Notes: generated by a model from the sequence alone, not told the origin. Shown: positions 1 to 8,550, counted from the stretch's first letter. The stretch: 64,000 bases of DNA from Arthrobacter sp. ok362 (GCF_900102785.1 NZ_FNGC01000005.1:186001-250000); one strand, 5' to 3'. Made by a program: numbers and translations.

Positions 1-737
1 AGTGGCTGGACCAGGCACTGGCACTGGTTCCGTCCGGTGTACCGGCCCAGACCCATCTCCGCAGCGGTGAGTCGGACGCGCACGCTCTGATCGAGGCTGC
101 CGAGGAGTTCGGAGCGGATCTGCTCATCATCGGCGCGACCAGCAACGGGATCTTCAAGCGGTTCTCGATCGGGCCGGTGGCCAGCGCTCTGCTCCACGCC
201 TCGACCGTCCCGGTAGCGCTGGCGCCGCACGGCTACCACCGCCAGGAGGCCCTGACGCGGATCAGTTGCGGACTCGGAAGCCGGGCGGGCGCCGAGAAGC
301 TGCTCGATTTGGCAATCGGCATGGCCGCGAACCGGGACCTGCCACTGCGCGTGGTGTCACTGCTGGAACTCGACGGCGGCGACGCGGCCGATGCAGCCGG
401 CGGCGCCGATGCGGCCCGGGAGTACGCGGCGAAGCACCTTGCCGCGGCCCTGCCGGGCGGCGATCAGGAAGCCGGGGAGGAACCGAAGACGGAAGTGGTC
501 GTCGGACACGGACGGAGCATCGAGGAAGCGGTGGACCGGCTGGACTGGGAAGACGGCGAGGTCCTGCTGATCGGATCGAGCAGGCTTGCCAAGGGCCGGT
601 CCATCTTCCTCGGCAGCACGGCCAACCGCATTCTGCGCGCCCTGCCGGTGCCGATGATTGTGGTCCCGAGCGACTATGAACTCAAGCAACCCAACCAGCC
701 GGCGTCGAACGACATTCCCGGAGAGGCACAAAAATGA
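1..737 (+). CDS. Universal stress protein, tandem Usp domains (5' end outside window)
   Basis: Reading frame is open from base 3, so the start lies upstream. Two Usp domains are visible. The end of the first has the nucleotide-binding signature GATSNG...GPVASALL followed by VPVALAPHG. The second, ending near base 690, has LIGSSRLAKG...LGSTANRIL then VPMIVVP. This G-x2-G-x9-G(S/T) arrangement is typical of ATP-binding Usp proteins. The stop overlaps the ATG of the following permease (ATGA), so the two are probably co-translated, perhaps linking stress sensing with amino acid transport. Specific function is not inferable. Confidence 0.9.
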   Translation, partial: WLDQALALVPSGVPAQTHLRSGESDAHALIEAAEEFGADLLIIGATSNGIFKRFSIGPVASALLHASTVPVALAPHGYHRQEALTRISCGLGSRAGAEKLLDLAIGMAANRDLPLRVVSLLELDGGDAADAAGGADAAREYAAKHLAAALPGGDQEAGEEPKTEVVVGHGRSIEEAVDRLDWEDGEVLLIGSSRLAKGRSIFLGSTANRILRALPVPMIVVPSDYELKQPNQPASNDIPGEAQK

Positions 738-2272
738 GCACCGAACGCGCGATGCCACAGGCATCGCACCCCGGACAACACACCGAACAGCACCACGGGC
801 TGAGCGAGAAGGGCCTGAAAGCCGGATCGGTGGGGCTGATTGGCGCCGTCGTTATTGGCATTTCATGCATCGCGCCGGCCTACACCCTCACGGCGGCCCT
901 GGGCCCCACGGTCTCCGAGGTCGGCGTGCACCTGCCGGCGATTTTCCTGGTGGGCTTCGTTCCCATGCTGCTGGTGGCGCTCGGCTACCGCGAGCTGAAC
1001 AACGCGATGCCCGATGCCGGAACCTCCTTCACCTGGGCCTCGCGGGCGTTCGGCCCGTGGCTCGGCTGGATGGGCGGCTGGGGCCTGATTGCCGCGACCA
1101 TCATTGTGCTCTCGAACCTGGCCGCCGTCGCGGTGGACTTCTTCTACCTCATGCTGGCGCAGATTTTCGGCAATCCTGAGCTCGCCGACCTCACTACGAA
1201 CCTGCCGCTGAATATCGCCACGACGCTGGTGTTCATCGCCCTCGCGTGCTGGATCTCCTACCGCGGCATGGAAACCACCAAGTCAGTCCAGTATGTGCTC
1301 GTGGGATTCCAGCTGCTGGTGCTCGGCTGGTTCTCCGTGGCTGCGTTCAGCCACGTCGCCAACGGCACCGCCTTTGACGCCACCGCCATCCAAGCGGACT
1401 GGTTCAACCCGTTCGCGGTCGAATCGTTCTCCGCCTTCGCCGCCGGCGTTTCCCTGTCCATCTTTATCTACTGGGGCTGGGACGTCACGCTGACCATGAA
1501 CGAGGAGACCAAGAACCCGGAGAAGACCCCGGGCCGTGCCGCCACCGTTACGGTGCTGGTCATCGTCATCATCTACATGACCGTCGCCCTGGCCACTCTT
1601 TCCTACGCCGGCATCGGCGACACCGGTCTCGGTGTCGGAAACCCGGAGAACCAGGGCAGCATCTTCGCCGTCCTGGCCGGCCCGGTGATGGGTCCCTTCG
1701 CGATCCTGATGTCCCTGGCCATCCTCAGCAGCTCGGCCGCGTCCCTGCAGTCCACCTTCGTCTCGCCGGCGCGCACCCTGCTGTCCATGGGCCACTACAA
1801 GGCCCTGCCGCAGAAGTTCAGCCGGATCAGCCCCACGCACAAGTCGCCAAGCTACGCCACGATTGCCTCGGCTGTGGCTGCCGCGGCGTTCTACGTCATT
1901 ACCCGCACCACGTCGGAAAACGCACTGTGGGACACCATCACGGCGCTGGGCATGATGATCTGCTTCTACTACGGCATCACCGCCCTGGCCTGTGTCTGGT
2001 TCTTCCGCGCCGAGGCTTTCAGCGGCGCGAAGGCGTTCTTCTTTAAGTTCCTCGCACCCCTCCTGGGCGGCGTCATGCTGCTGGTCATGTTCTTCAAGAC
2101 GGCCTACGATTCCATGGATCCCGCCTACGGTTCCGGCTCCTCGATCGGCGGTCTTGGCTTGGTCTTCATCCTCGGCATGGGCGTCATCCTGCTGGGCGTG
2201 GTGCTCATGCTGGTAATGGCCAAGCTCCGCCCGGAGTTCTTCAGGGGCAAGGTCCTGTCCCGCGGGCACTGA
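734..2272 (+). CDS. APC-family amino acid permease
   Basis: 512-residue polytopic membrane protein with about 12-14 hydrophobic segments. It begins after a soluble N-terminus with the APC signature region GLIGAVVIGISCIAPAYTL, and a charged loop NEETKNPEKTPGRA lies after TM6, as in the amino acid-polyamine-organocation superfamily. It probably imports an amino acid or amine by proton symport; the substrate cannot be read from sequence. Its ATG overlaps the stop of the upstream Usp gene. Usp-permease pairs recur in actinobacteria, so coupled expression is likely. Confidence 0.88.
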   Translation: MSTERAMPQASHPGQHTEQHHGLSEKGLKAGSVGLIGAVVIGISCIAPAYTLTAALGPTVSEVGVHLPAIFLVGFVPMLLVALGYRELNNAMPDAGTSFTWASRAFGPWLGWMGGWGLIAATIIVLSNLAAVAVDFFYLMLAQIFGNPELADLTTNLPLNIATTLVFIALACWISYRGMETTKSVQYVLVGFQLLVLGWFSVAAFSHVANGTAFDATAIQADWFNPFAVESFSAFAAGVSLSIFIYWGWDVTLTMNEETKNPEKTPGRAATVTVLVIVIIYMTVALATLSYAGIGDTGLGVGNPENQGSIFAVLAGPVMGPFAILMSLAILSSSAASLQSTFVSPARTLLSMGHYKALPQKFSRISPTHKSPSYATIASAVAAAAFYVITRTTSENALWDTITALGMMICFYYGITALACVWFFRAEAFSGAKAFFFKFLAPLLGGVMLLVMFFKTAYDSMDPAYGSGSSIGGLGLVFILGMGVILLGVVLMLVMAKLRPEFFRGKVLSRGH

Positions 2273-2358
2273 GTGCGCGGCCAGCTCACAGCGTTCGGAC
2301 GTCGGCGCAGCACGTCGTCACGTTATCGTTGGTCCAACACATCTCATTAGGAGGGCGC

Positions 2359-2823
2359 ATGCCGTACGTTGTTGACTTCGAGAACGTTTCCACTGTCGGC
2401 CTGGAATCGTCTCCGGTCGCCGAGGCACTCGCTGGGTTACGCGCCAACGAGGGCCGCTACTACCGCAACAAGTACGACCACATCTTCACCGTTAGCCCTG
2501 CAAGCGAGGTTCCCGAGGTGGTCGACCGGGTGAGTCGTATCCTCAGGGACGAGCGCGACATCGTCATCGGCTCCCGCCCGCTCGAAGCAACCGCCTTCGA
2601 AGTCGACGGTTTGCGGATGGATTACGTGTTCTACGAGTCCGGGCTGTCGATCAACGTCATGTACAGCATCGAGGACGGCGGGAAGCGAGCGGTCGGATTC
2701 AAACTGACCGACGGCATGGAGGTTCCAGAGGAACTGGCATCACGTTTCAAGTTCGCCCGCCAGAAATCAAAGCTGGCAGGCGTTATCCGCGGCTCCTACT
2801 TCGTGATCAAGGGCGAGTACTGA
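2359..2823 (+). CDS. Hypothetical protein, 154 aa
   Basis: I do not recognise this family. The start at 2359 is chosen because a strong Shine-Dalgarno (AGGAGGG, 2349-2355) lies just upstream; an in-frame start 30 bases earlier lacks one. The protein begins MPYVVDFENV and is soluble, acidic-to-neutral and without signal peptide or membrane segment. It mixes beta-rich stretches (MDYVFYESGLSINVMYSI) with a basic C-terminal part (SRFKFARQKSKLAGVIRG). It stands alone between the permease and a convergent reductase gene. No function is proposed. Confidence 0.75.
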   Translation: MPYVVDFENVSTVGLESSPVAEALAGLRANEGRYYRNKYDHIFTVSPASEVPEVVDRVSRILRDERDIVIGSRPLEATAFEVDGLRMDYVFYESGLSINVMYSIEDGGKRAVGFKLTDGMEVPEELASRFKFARQKSKLAGVIRGSYFVIKGEY

Positions 2824-2858
2824 TCAACTGATTTGGTGACGCCAACAGGGAGTCCGCC

Positions 2859-3497
2859 CTAATCGATGATTTTCAGGCCGGTGCCCCAGTTGAAGTTGGG
2901 ATACGCGGGGTTGGCCTGCAGCGCCATCACCAGCAGCTGGAAGCCCTCCAGTTCGCGGGCGTGGCGTAGCCCGCCCACTTGGAGCGGACGCAGCCCGGCG
3001 GCCGCGGCGAAGGCCGCGACCTCGTTGCGGGCCTCTTCGGAGTCCGAGGCGATGAACACATCCACCGGCATGCCGCCGGCCGATCCGGAGCCCAGCGGGC
3101 CGGCGAAGGTGGTGTTGAAGGCTTTCACCACGCGTGCGCCCGGCAGCAGAGCGGCTATTTCCTCGGCGGCCGACGTCCCCGGGGCAACAACCAGCGAATC
3201 GAAGGTCTCGGTGTCGATCGGATTGCTGATCTCCACCACGGTTTTGCCGCTGAGCGTATCGCCGAAGTGCGTGGCAACTTCCTTGGCCGGGCCGAAGTAA
3301 AGCGCCAGGACGACGATGTCGCCGCCGGGAACCTCGCTCAGGCCGCCGGAGGTAGCGTTGCCGCCAAGTTCACCCGCGAGCTTGGCGGCATTCTCCGGCG
3401 TCCGGTCCAGAACCTGAACGGAGCGGGCGGCGGCGACGGCCCGGGTGCCGATCGCCCGAGCCATGTTGCCGCTGCCGATGATCGTGATGTCAGTCAT
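2859..3497 (-). CDS. NAD(P)-binding F420-reductase-like protein
   Basis: 212 aa. An N-terminal Rossmann fold opens with ITIIGSGNMARAIG (GxGxxA type), followed by a basic/acidic cofactor-discriminating turn VLDRTPENAAK. A middle segment VVEISNPID and KAFNTTFAGPL matches the NADPH-dependent F420 reductase / F420_oxidored family, in which NADP and a deazaflavin or flavin cofactor exchange hydride. Length agrees with that family. Whether this one uses F420 cannot be decided from sequence. It is divergent from nothing obvious and ends convergent with the hypothetical gene on the other strand. Confidence 0.8.
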   Translation of the reverse strand: MTDITIIGSGNMARAIGTRAVAAARSVQVLDRTPENAAKLAGELGGNATSGGLSEVPGGDIVVLALYFGPAKEVATHFGDTLSGKTVVEISNPIDTETFDSLVVAPGTSAAEEIAALLPGARVVKAFNTTFAGPLGSGSAGGMPVDVFIASDSEEARNEVAAFAAAAGLRPLQVGGLRHARELEGFQLLVMALQANPAYPNFNWGTGLKIID

Positions 3498-3548
3498 GGT
3501 GTTTCCTTCCGAAGTTGCCTGGAACTGCGGGATCAGCAGTTCCCGGAG

Positions 3549-4181
3549 TCAGTTGCGGGCGTGGTCCGGGCCGGGCAGCCCCGTCGGGTTGACGCCGGCC
3601 GCGCGTTCGGCGACAGCCAGGGCGCGTTCCAGCTGTTCCACTGCAGGAGCGTAGGCGGCGTCCGTGCTGCCGCGCTCCGTATGACCACCGAGGCGCTCGG
3701 CAGTCCTGATGGCCCGGATCAGGGCCGCAGTTTCCGGCTGCCGGGGGTCGCTCATCGCGGGATAGTCAATCGAGAACCCCGGATCCAGTTCGTACCGCTG
3801 CCACCGGGCGAGGGCGCTCCGGTGCCGTGCGGCCGCCGCCTCGTTCTTGTGCTGGGTCTCCCGGCTGGCCCGGCGGGCATCCTGCCTGGCCAGCAGCCGG
3901 GGTGCCGCAGCCAGTGCCGCGAGGGCCGCCCCTGCGGCCAGCATCCCGAGCACCAGGCCGGCCCAGGGCCACGTCGAGGAGGCAAGGACCATGACGGGCA
4001 CAACGACGGCGAGTCCGGCGAAAACGTCCCAAAATGCGCCGTCTGCACCTTCTGAGAGTCCGTCTTTATCTGCTAGATGCTTGCGGGCCAAGTAGACCGA
4101 GGCGAACGCCGCCCCGGTAACCAGGACGGCGAGGGCGAGGAACTGCCAGGCCGCGAGGGCACCGGATAGTGAAAGCGTCAT
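3549..4181 (-). CDS. Membrane protein of unknown function, 210 aa
   Basis: Starts at ATG 4181 behind a good ribosome-binding site (GGGGAGGTG); the longer frame upstream runs antisense through the VOC gene and is not used. Two hydrophobic segments are seen, at about residues 9-28 and 50-95 (the latter long enough for two helices), then a basic alanine/arginine-rich soluble tail (ARRASRETQHKNEAAAARHR) of about 110 residues. The end ERAAGVNPTGLPGPDHARN is hydrophilic. The family is unknown to me; it resembles small integral membrane proteins common in Arthrobacter. Confidence 0.7.
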   Translation of the reverse strand: MTLSLSGALAAWQFLALAVLVTGAAFASVYLARKHLADKDGLSEGADGAFWDVFAGLAVVVPVMVLASSTWPWAGLVLGMLAAGAALAALAAAPRLLARQDARRASRETQHKNEAAAARHRSALARWQRYELDPGFSIDYPAMSDPRQPETAALIRAIRTAERLGGHTERGSTDAAYAPAVEQLERALAVAERAAGVNPTGLPGPDHARN

Positions 4182-4367
4182 TGCACACCTCCCCGGAACG
4201 GTCCCGGGCGGGCGCTGTTCCGCTAGTTCCATTGGAATCCCTGGCGGCGGGGTCGTCAATGCCCTGCCGGCCGGGGCGATGTCCGCCGCCAACACCGGGA
4301 GCCAAGGCCTGACCCGAAGGCCGCGTCGCGGTTCCGCCACGCTTTCTCCCGGCGTAGCCTTGGGGCC

Positions 4368-4745
4368 ATGCGACTGAAAATGTGCAGTATCCACGTCAAG
4401 GATCCAGCCTCGGCCCATGAGTTCTACACCGGCATCCTGGGCTTTGAAACCCTGATGGCCATGCCGGAGCACAACCTGTTCATCGTCAAGGATCCGGACG
4501 GTGCCGGGGGCGCCGGCCTGCTGCTGGAGCCCAGTGACAACCCGATCGGAGCGGCCTACATGAACGGCCTGCACGACGCCGGAATTCCAGCCATCGTGTT
4601 TGGCGTGCCCGACGTCCGCGCCGAATATGCCCGGCTCGCGGCCAAGGGCGTGATGTTCCAGGCAGAGCCGTCCGAGGGGCCTGCCGGGACCACCGTGGTG
4701 ATGGATGACGGCTGCGGGAACTTCGTGCAGCTGCACCAGGACTAG
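4368..4745 (+). CDS. VOC (glyoxalase/bleomycin-resistance) family protein
   Basis: 125 aa, the usual size for a single vicinal-oxygen-chelate unit with two beta-alpha-beta-beta-beta modules. N-terminal CSIHVKDPASAHEFYTGILGFE is the classic opening of glyoxalase-like proteins: a metal-ligand histidine followed by the tyrosine/leucine 'FYTGILGF' turn. The C-terminal module ends MDDGCGNFVQLHQD, where the last Glu/Gln-x-His strand supplies ligands. These enzymes typically handle toxic electrophiles or aromatic ring substrates using a divalent metal. The substrate is unknown. Confidence 0.88.
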   Translation: MRLKMCSIHVKDPASAHEFYTGILGFETLMAMPEHNLFIVKDPDGAGGAGLLLEPSDNPIGAAYMNGLHDAGIPAIVFGVPDVRAEYARLAAKGVMFQAEPSEGPAGTTVVMDDGCGNFVQLHQD

Positions 4746-4775
4746 TTACCGGACCAACCGCACCCAGGGCAGGGC

Positions 4776-5384
4776 CTAGCGGTTCACCTTGTCCTTGTCC
4801 GGGTGCTCATCGCCGATATGACCGGGCGCGTTGGCGGCCAGGACCCGCGCGACGAAGGAGGCATACTCCTCCATGTAGTGGCGCAGCAGCCCGGCCGTGG
4901 CTTCGTCCGTGACCTCGCCGTCCTCGCCGTAGACTTCCGGGACGAAGCGGATGTACGCCTCGGGCGCATTCAGCTGCGGAGCGTCGAGGAAGCTCAGCAC
5001 GCTGCGGAACGAGGACTGCATCACGGCCGTGCCGATGCCGCCAGGGGAGGCGCCGATGATCCCAGTGGGCTTGCGGGCGAAGGAGTTGGAGCCCCACGGC
5101 CGGGATCCCCAGTCGATGGCGTTCTTGAGCGCTCCGGGGATGGACCGGTTGTACTCGGGCGAGACGAACAAGATGCCGTCGGAAGCGGCGACGGCATCCT
5201 TGAGGGCCTGCCCTTCGGGAGGGTAGGCGGCATCAAAATCCGGGCTGTACAACGGCAGGTCCTTGATGGGGACCTCCGTGAACTCCAGCTCCGCGGGTGC
5301 AAGCCGGATCAAGGCCTTGGACAGCGTGCGGTTGATGGAATTGCTCGAGAGACTCCCGACAAAATATCCGATCTTGAAGGCCAT
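4776..5384 (-). CDS. NADPH-dependent FMN reductase (NAD(P)H quinone/azo reductase-like)
   Basis: 202 aa flavodoxin-like fold. IGYFVGSLSSNSINRTLSKAL is the phosphate-binding loop region, and LFVSPEYNRSIPGALKNAIDWGSRP is the conserved NADPH_dep_FMN_red motif. IIGASPGGIGTAVMQ forms the second flavin-contacting loop. Such enzymes reduce FMN, quinones, chromate or azo dyes with NAD(P)H. A second member of the same family is encoded at 55304-55897. It is transcribed alone, tail-to-tail with the VOC gene. Confidence 0.9.
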   Translation of the reverse strand: MAFKIGYFVGSLSSNSINRTLSKALIRLAPAELEFTEVPIKDLPLYSPDFDAAYPPEGQALKDAVAASDGILFVSPEYNRSIPGALKNAIDWGSRPWGSNSFARKPTGIIGASPGGIGTAVMQSSFRSVLSFLDAPQLNAPEAYIRFVPEVYGEDGEVTDEATAGLLRHYMEEYASFVARVLAANAPGHIGDEHPDKDKVNR

Positions 5385-5803
5385 GGCCTGTTCCTTCCCG
5401 ATGCTCCGCCGGAGGCTGGTGAATTGGGATACGGAGGGGGATCGGGCCGGCGGTCCCGACTCATTCCGCGAGCATAGTCCCGCGGCCGCGGGATGAGAAT
5501 AGGGGCCAGCGTTTAGGACGTCTCGGGACCTAAGGCTCTATCGTTCCTGTTCCGACGGTCAAGACTTGAGGTGAGAGACCGCGTCCCTCCAAGGTGCTCG
5601 AGCAACTGCTGGGGGCGACTGAGCGTCTTCGGCCGCCCCGAGGATGATATCTGAAGCATCCGGTCGTTGCCACGGGCCTCTAGCTCCGGGGCTTCGCCGC
5701 CGAACCGGCGGCAGAGCATCGCGGCACCGGGCGTCGACGCCGAATTGCAGCAACGGCCGCCGATCGTAGCGTGGCTCGTCCGCCGCAACTTCCGAGGAGA
5801 GCA
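5385..5803. other. Gap of about 420 bp without a recognisable gene
   Basis: Between the divergently placed FMN reductase start and the lipid-kinase-like gene. No reading frame on either strand looks coding, and no strong hairpin was found. The segment must carry the promoters of both flanking genes. I looked for a PAP2 phosphatase domain, which precedes the kinase domain in some actinobacterial fusions, and could not support one. Confidence 0.4.
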
Positions 5804-7036
5804 ATGCCCCGACTCCACCCGCCGCCGCCACTGCGCCAACACCCAGTCGTGACCAGGTTCCTGGAGAAGCGCGCCGAGCGACTGAACTTCGCGGTGAGTC
5901 GTTCGAGCAGATCCGACACCGGTTGGGTTGGGGCGTTCGTCGCCGGTATGGTGCTCGCCTTGGTGGGCATTGCGGTCATCCGCGGTATCCGCGTCCTGCG
6001 ACGGTCGGAACCTCCGGGCCGCGCCGTTCCGCCGGCGGGCCATGCCGCCTTGATCGTGAACCCCCGCAGCGGCGGCGGTAAGGCCGATCGCCTTGGCGTG
6101 GTCAATGAATGCCGGGTCCGCGGCATTGAGGTGCTCATCCTGGAACCGGGACAGGACCTGACCGGGCTGGCCGAGGCCGCGGTGGCCCGCGGCGCCGATG
6201 TGCTCGGCATGGCTGGCGGGGACGGCTCGCTTGGGCTGGTCGCGGACGTGGCCGCCCGGCACGGTGTGCCCATGGTCGTGGTGCCCGCTGGCACCCGCAA
6301 CCACTTAGCCGTGGACCTCGGCCTCGACCGCGGCAATGTTATCGGTGCGCTCGACGCGTTCGGAGCGGCGGTGGAACGCCGCATCGACCTCGGGCAGGTG
6401 AACGGCCGGGTGTTCGTCAACAACGTCTCGCTCGGGCTGTACGCGCAGATCGTCCGCTCCCCGGAGTACCGAAATGCCAAGGTGGACACCACCCTGAGCA
6501 TGCTGCCGAGCATGCTCGGGCCCGGGAGCCGACCTTTCGACCTGCGCTTCAACGATCCGGCGGGGGAGCGGTACACCCGCGCGCACGTCGTCCAGGTCTC
6601 GAACAACCCGTATGGTTGCACGCCCGCCACCCTCGCCAACCGGCCGCGACTCGACGGCGGCCACCTCGGGGTGATCGCCGTCAAGCTCCCGGACGATCCG
6701 GCGGAAGCACGGCGCCAGCTGGCCCAGGCCAGCGGGCACCCGGAGGCCTTTCCCGGCTCCGTCGCCTGGGAGCCCTCGAGGTTTGAGGTGGATTCGGGTG
6801 GGCCGATCGACGTCGGCATGGACGGGGAGGCGATCCGCATGGCGGCCCCACTGCGGTTCACCATTCGGCCGGGAGCGCTGCGGATCCGCCTTCCCCGAGA
6901 GACCCGGCTCTCACCGGCGGCCCGTCCGCTCCCGGCCCGCTCGGCTCTGCGGGACTTGCTGCGCAGCGCGCTCGACCGTTGGTTGGAACTCCGGCCACCG
7001 CGGCCGCGTACCACCCCGCATCACCCGCCCGGGTGA
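5804..7036 (+). CDS. Diacylglycerol kinase catalytic-domain protein (lipid kinase-like)
   Basis: About 410 aa from ATG 5804, chosen for the GAGGAGAGCA ribosome-binding site in front; a GTG 33 bases upstream is also possible. One membrane segment lies at about residues 40-59. The DAGK catalytic domain then shows the nucleotide loop NPRSGGGK (about residue 86), the signature MAGGDGSLG and PAGTRNHLA. It would phosphorylate diacylglycerol or a related lipid or sphingoid substrate at the membrane. The C-terminal 40 residues are basic and proline-rich. It appears monocistronic. Confidence 0.87.
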   Translation: MPRLHPPPPLRQHPVVTRFLEKRAERLNFAVSRSSRSDTGWVGAFVAGMVLALVGIAVIRGIRVLRRSEPPGRAVPPAGHAALIVNPRSGGGKADRLGVVNECRVRGIEVLILEPGQDLTGLAEAAVARGADVLGMAGGDGSLGLVADVAARHGVPMVVVPAGTRNHLAVDLGLDRGNVIGALDAFGAAVERRIDLGQVNGRVFVNNVSLGLYAQIVRSPEYRNAKVDTTLSMLPSMLGPGSRPFDLRFNDPAGERYTRAHVVQVSNNPYGCTPATLANRPRLDGGHLGVIAVKLPDDPAEARRQLAQASGHPEAFPGSVAWEPSRFEVDSGGPIDVGMDGEAIRMAAPLRFTIRPGALRIRLPRETRLSPAARPLPARSALRDLLRSALDRWLELRPPRPRTTPHHPPG

Positions 7037-7238
7037 AACGGCATCCCTACCGCGAAACTGGTATCCGAGTCCGACGCCGGAACTGCCCCTCTAATCTGCG
7101 CGCTAACCGCCATTTTCCGCTACCAGTCACATACCTCTAACGGCCCGCGGAAGAGTAGCAGGCCAAGTAGCGTTGCGAAAAACGTGCCAGCTGACTCTGC
7201 GAATCAGGGCCGGAAGGAAGCGTGTGGTGCTATTCAGC

Positions 7239-7634
7239 CTAGGCGCGGGCTTTTTTGGCGTCCTTCTTGGCGGCCTCGTCCTTGACCCGCTGGGCCTCGG
7301 CGCGGACGGCGGCATGAGTGGCGCGCTCGGCGACCAGCCATGCCGGGGGAGCCTGGAGCAGCGCGGTGATTTCCGCCGTCGTCAGCGCTTCCTCAACACC
7401 ACCGCGGGACAGGCCGCTGATGGAAACGTTGAGTTTCTGCGCCACCACGGGCCGCGGGTGCGGGCCGTTACGGCGCAGTTCCGCGAGCCACTCCGGCGGG
7501 TTGGCTTGGAGCTCGGCGAAATCAGCGCGGGTGATGGCCGAATCCTGGAACTCCTGGGGTGTAGCCGGCAGGTAGATGCCAAGCTTCTTGGCAACGGTGG
7601 CCGGCTTCATGGACTGGGAGTTTGCAGAGGTCAT
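7239..7634 (-). CDS. DUF5997 family protein
   Basis: 131 aa. Sequence such as MKPATVAKKLGIYLPATPQEFQ and ADFAELQANPPEWLAELRRNGPHPRPVVAQKL matches the actinobacterial family I know as DUF5997, of unknown function. The C-terminus is lysine/alanine-rich (KDEAAKKDAKKARA) and may contact nucleic acid. The gene looks leaderless: a -10-like TACCCT (7641-7646, minus strand) ends six bases before the ATG. It is divergent from a LysR-ligand-domain gene, and four 11 bp direct repeats lie between them. Confidence 0.8.
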   Translation of the reverse strand: MTSANSQSMKPATVAKKLGIYLPATPQEFQDSAITRADFAELQANPPEWLAELRRNGPHPRPVVAQKLNVSISGLSRGGVEEALTTAEITALLQAPPAWLVAERATHAAVRAEAQRVKDEAAKKDAKKARA

Positions 7635-7640
7635 AGTTCA

Positions 7641-7646
7641 AGGGTA
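7641..7646 (-). promoter_or_regulatory. -10 box of a leaderless promoter for the DUF5997 gene
   Basis: Reads TACCCT on the minus strand, then TGAACT, then ATG. The six-base gap puts the expected transcription start at or next to the start codon, the normal leaderless arrangement in actinobacteria. There is no Shine-Dalgarno sequence. Confidence 0.45.
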
Positions 7647-7666
7647 TCGGGCGGGATGCCCGCAGG

Positions 7667-7710
7667 GCACCAAACCCGCACCAAAACAGCACCAAACCAG
7701 CACCAAACCA
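7667..7710 (+). repeat. Four tandem 11 bp repeats GCACCAAAMCM between divergent genes
   Basis: GCACCAAA begins at 7667, 7678, 7689 and 7700, a strict 11 bp period close to one helical turn, so all copies face the same side of the DNA. The array begins about where the -35 element of the DUF5997 promoter should be and lies about 50 bp upstream of the facing promoter. This is the geometry of a multi-site operator. The binding protein is unknown. Confidence 0.75.
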
Positions 7711-7755
7711 ATAAGGTGCCGCCACCGGGGCGGACCCCGGCGCCACCCCGGGCGG

Positions 7756-7761
7756 TACTGT
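7756..7761 (+). promoter_or_regulatory. -10 box of a leaderless promoter for the LysR-ligand-domain gene
   Basis: TACTGT (TAnnnT) ends six bases before the GTG at 7768, with no ribosome-binding site in between, so the mRNA probably starts at the GTG. Confidence 0.45.
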
Positions 7762-7767
7762 GAACAT

Positions 7768-8523
7768 GTGTCCGCAGCAGAAGAAGCACCCCAGACCCCC
7801 GACGAAACCGCCGTCGCCCCGGCCGAAGAAGTTGGGCGAGAGCTGCGCTTCGCGTACGTCGCCGGTGTGACACCCGGAAAATGGATCCGGCGCTGGGAGG
7901 AGCGGATGCCGGGCGTGCCGTTGCACTCCTTCATGTCCGACGACGGCGCGCAGCTGTCCGTGCTCCGCGACGGTTCCGCTGACCTGAGCTTTGTCCGGCT
8001 CCCGGTCGAACGCGAGGGTCTCAGTGTGATCCCGCTCTACGAGGAACAGCCAGTGGTGGTGGCACCCAAGGGGCATGAGATCTCTTTGTTCGAGGAAGTG
8101 GACCTGGCGGACCTGTCTGCCGAGACTTTTCTCGACGCACACGAGCTCGGCGGCGCCGCGATGGCCCTGCAGGTGGTGGCGTCCGGTGCAGGGCTGGTGA
8201 TCCTGCCGATGTCCGTGGCCCGGCATTTCAACGTCAAGGACACCGTGGCGCGGAAACTCACGGGTGCGCCCGGCACGGAGATCGCCCTGGCCTGGCCCAG
8301 CGACGCCACGGACGAGGTCATCGAGGAATTCATCGGGATTGTCCGCGGACGCACCGCGGCGAGCTCCCGCCAGCCCTCGGCGCAGCAGGAGAAACCCAAA
8401 CGCGAGCCCAAGCCGGACAGGCGCGGCACCGGAGCCGCCAAGAAGCCCAAGGTGGCGCAGCGTTATGCGCCGAACCCGGACAAGGGCCGCGGCAAGGGAT
8501 CCCGGAAAAAGGGGAAACGTTAG
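7768..8523 (+). CDS. LysR-substrate-binding-domain protein lacking a DNA-binding domain
   Basis: 251 aa from GTG 7768. The protein enters directly into a LysR-type ligand-binding fold: GRELRFAYVAGVTPGKWIRRW, LRDGSADLSFVRLPVEREGLSVIPLYEEQPVVVAPKGHE and VVASGAGLVILPMSVARH are the usual strands of lobes I and II. No winged helix-turn-helix precedes it. Instead the C-terminus is a very basic, probably disordered tail (KPKREPKPDRR...GRGKGSRKKGKR) of about 60 residues. This tail might bind nucleic acid directly or serve a partner. The divergent DUF5997 neighbour is the likely functional partner. Confidence 0.8.
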   Translation: MSAAEEAPQTPDETAVAPAEEVGRELRFAYVAGVTPGKWIRRWEERMPGVPLHSFMSDDGAQLSVLRDGSADLSFVRLPVEREGLSVIPLYEEQPVVVAPKGHEISLFEEVDLADLSAETFLDAHELGGAAMALQVVASGAGLVILPMSVARHFNVKDTVARKLTGAPGTEIALAWPSDATDEVIEEFIGIVRGRTAASSRQPSAQQEKPKREPKPDRRGTGAAKKPKVAQRYAPNPDKGRGKGSRKKGKR

Positions 8524-8550
8524 GCGTAGCCGTGTGAGCGCGGCCGCGCA

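Noticed and set aside
1283..2269. Long open frame on the minus strand (328 codons)
   Set aside because: Antisense shadow of the APC permease; composition rich in H, Q, G, R with no fold-like pattern and no ribosome-binding site.
4182..4736. Upstream extension of the membrane-protein frame through the VOC gene
   Set aside because: It is antisense to a convincing VOC gene, and ATG 4181 has a good ribosome-binding site.
5385..5803. PAP2 phosphatase domain fused ahead of the lipid kinase
   Set aside because: Known in some actinobacteria, but no frame here shows the KxxxxxxRP or PSGH motifs.
7667..7710. CRISPR-like repeat array
   Set aside because: Units are 11 bp and contiguous with no spacers. 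No CRISPR array was seen anywhere in the window.
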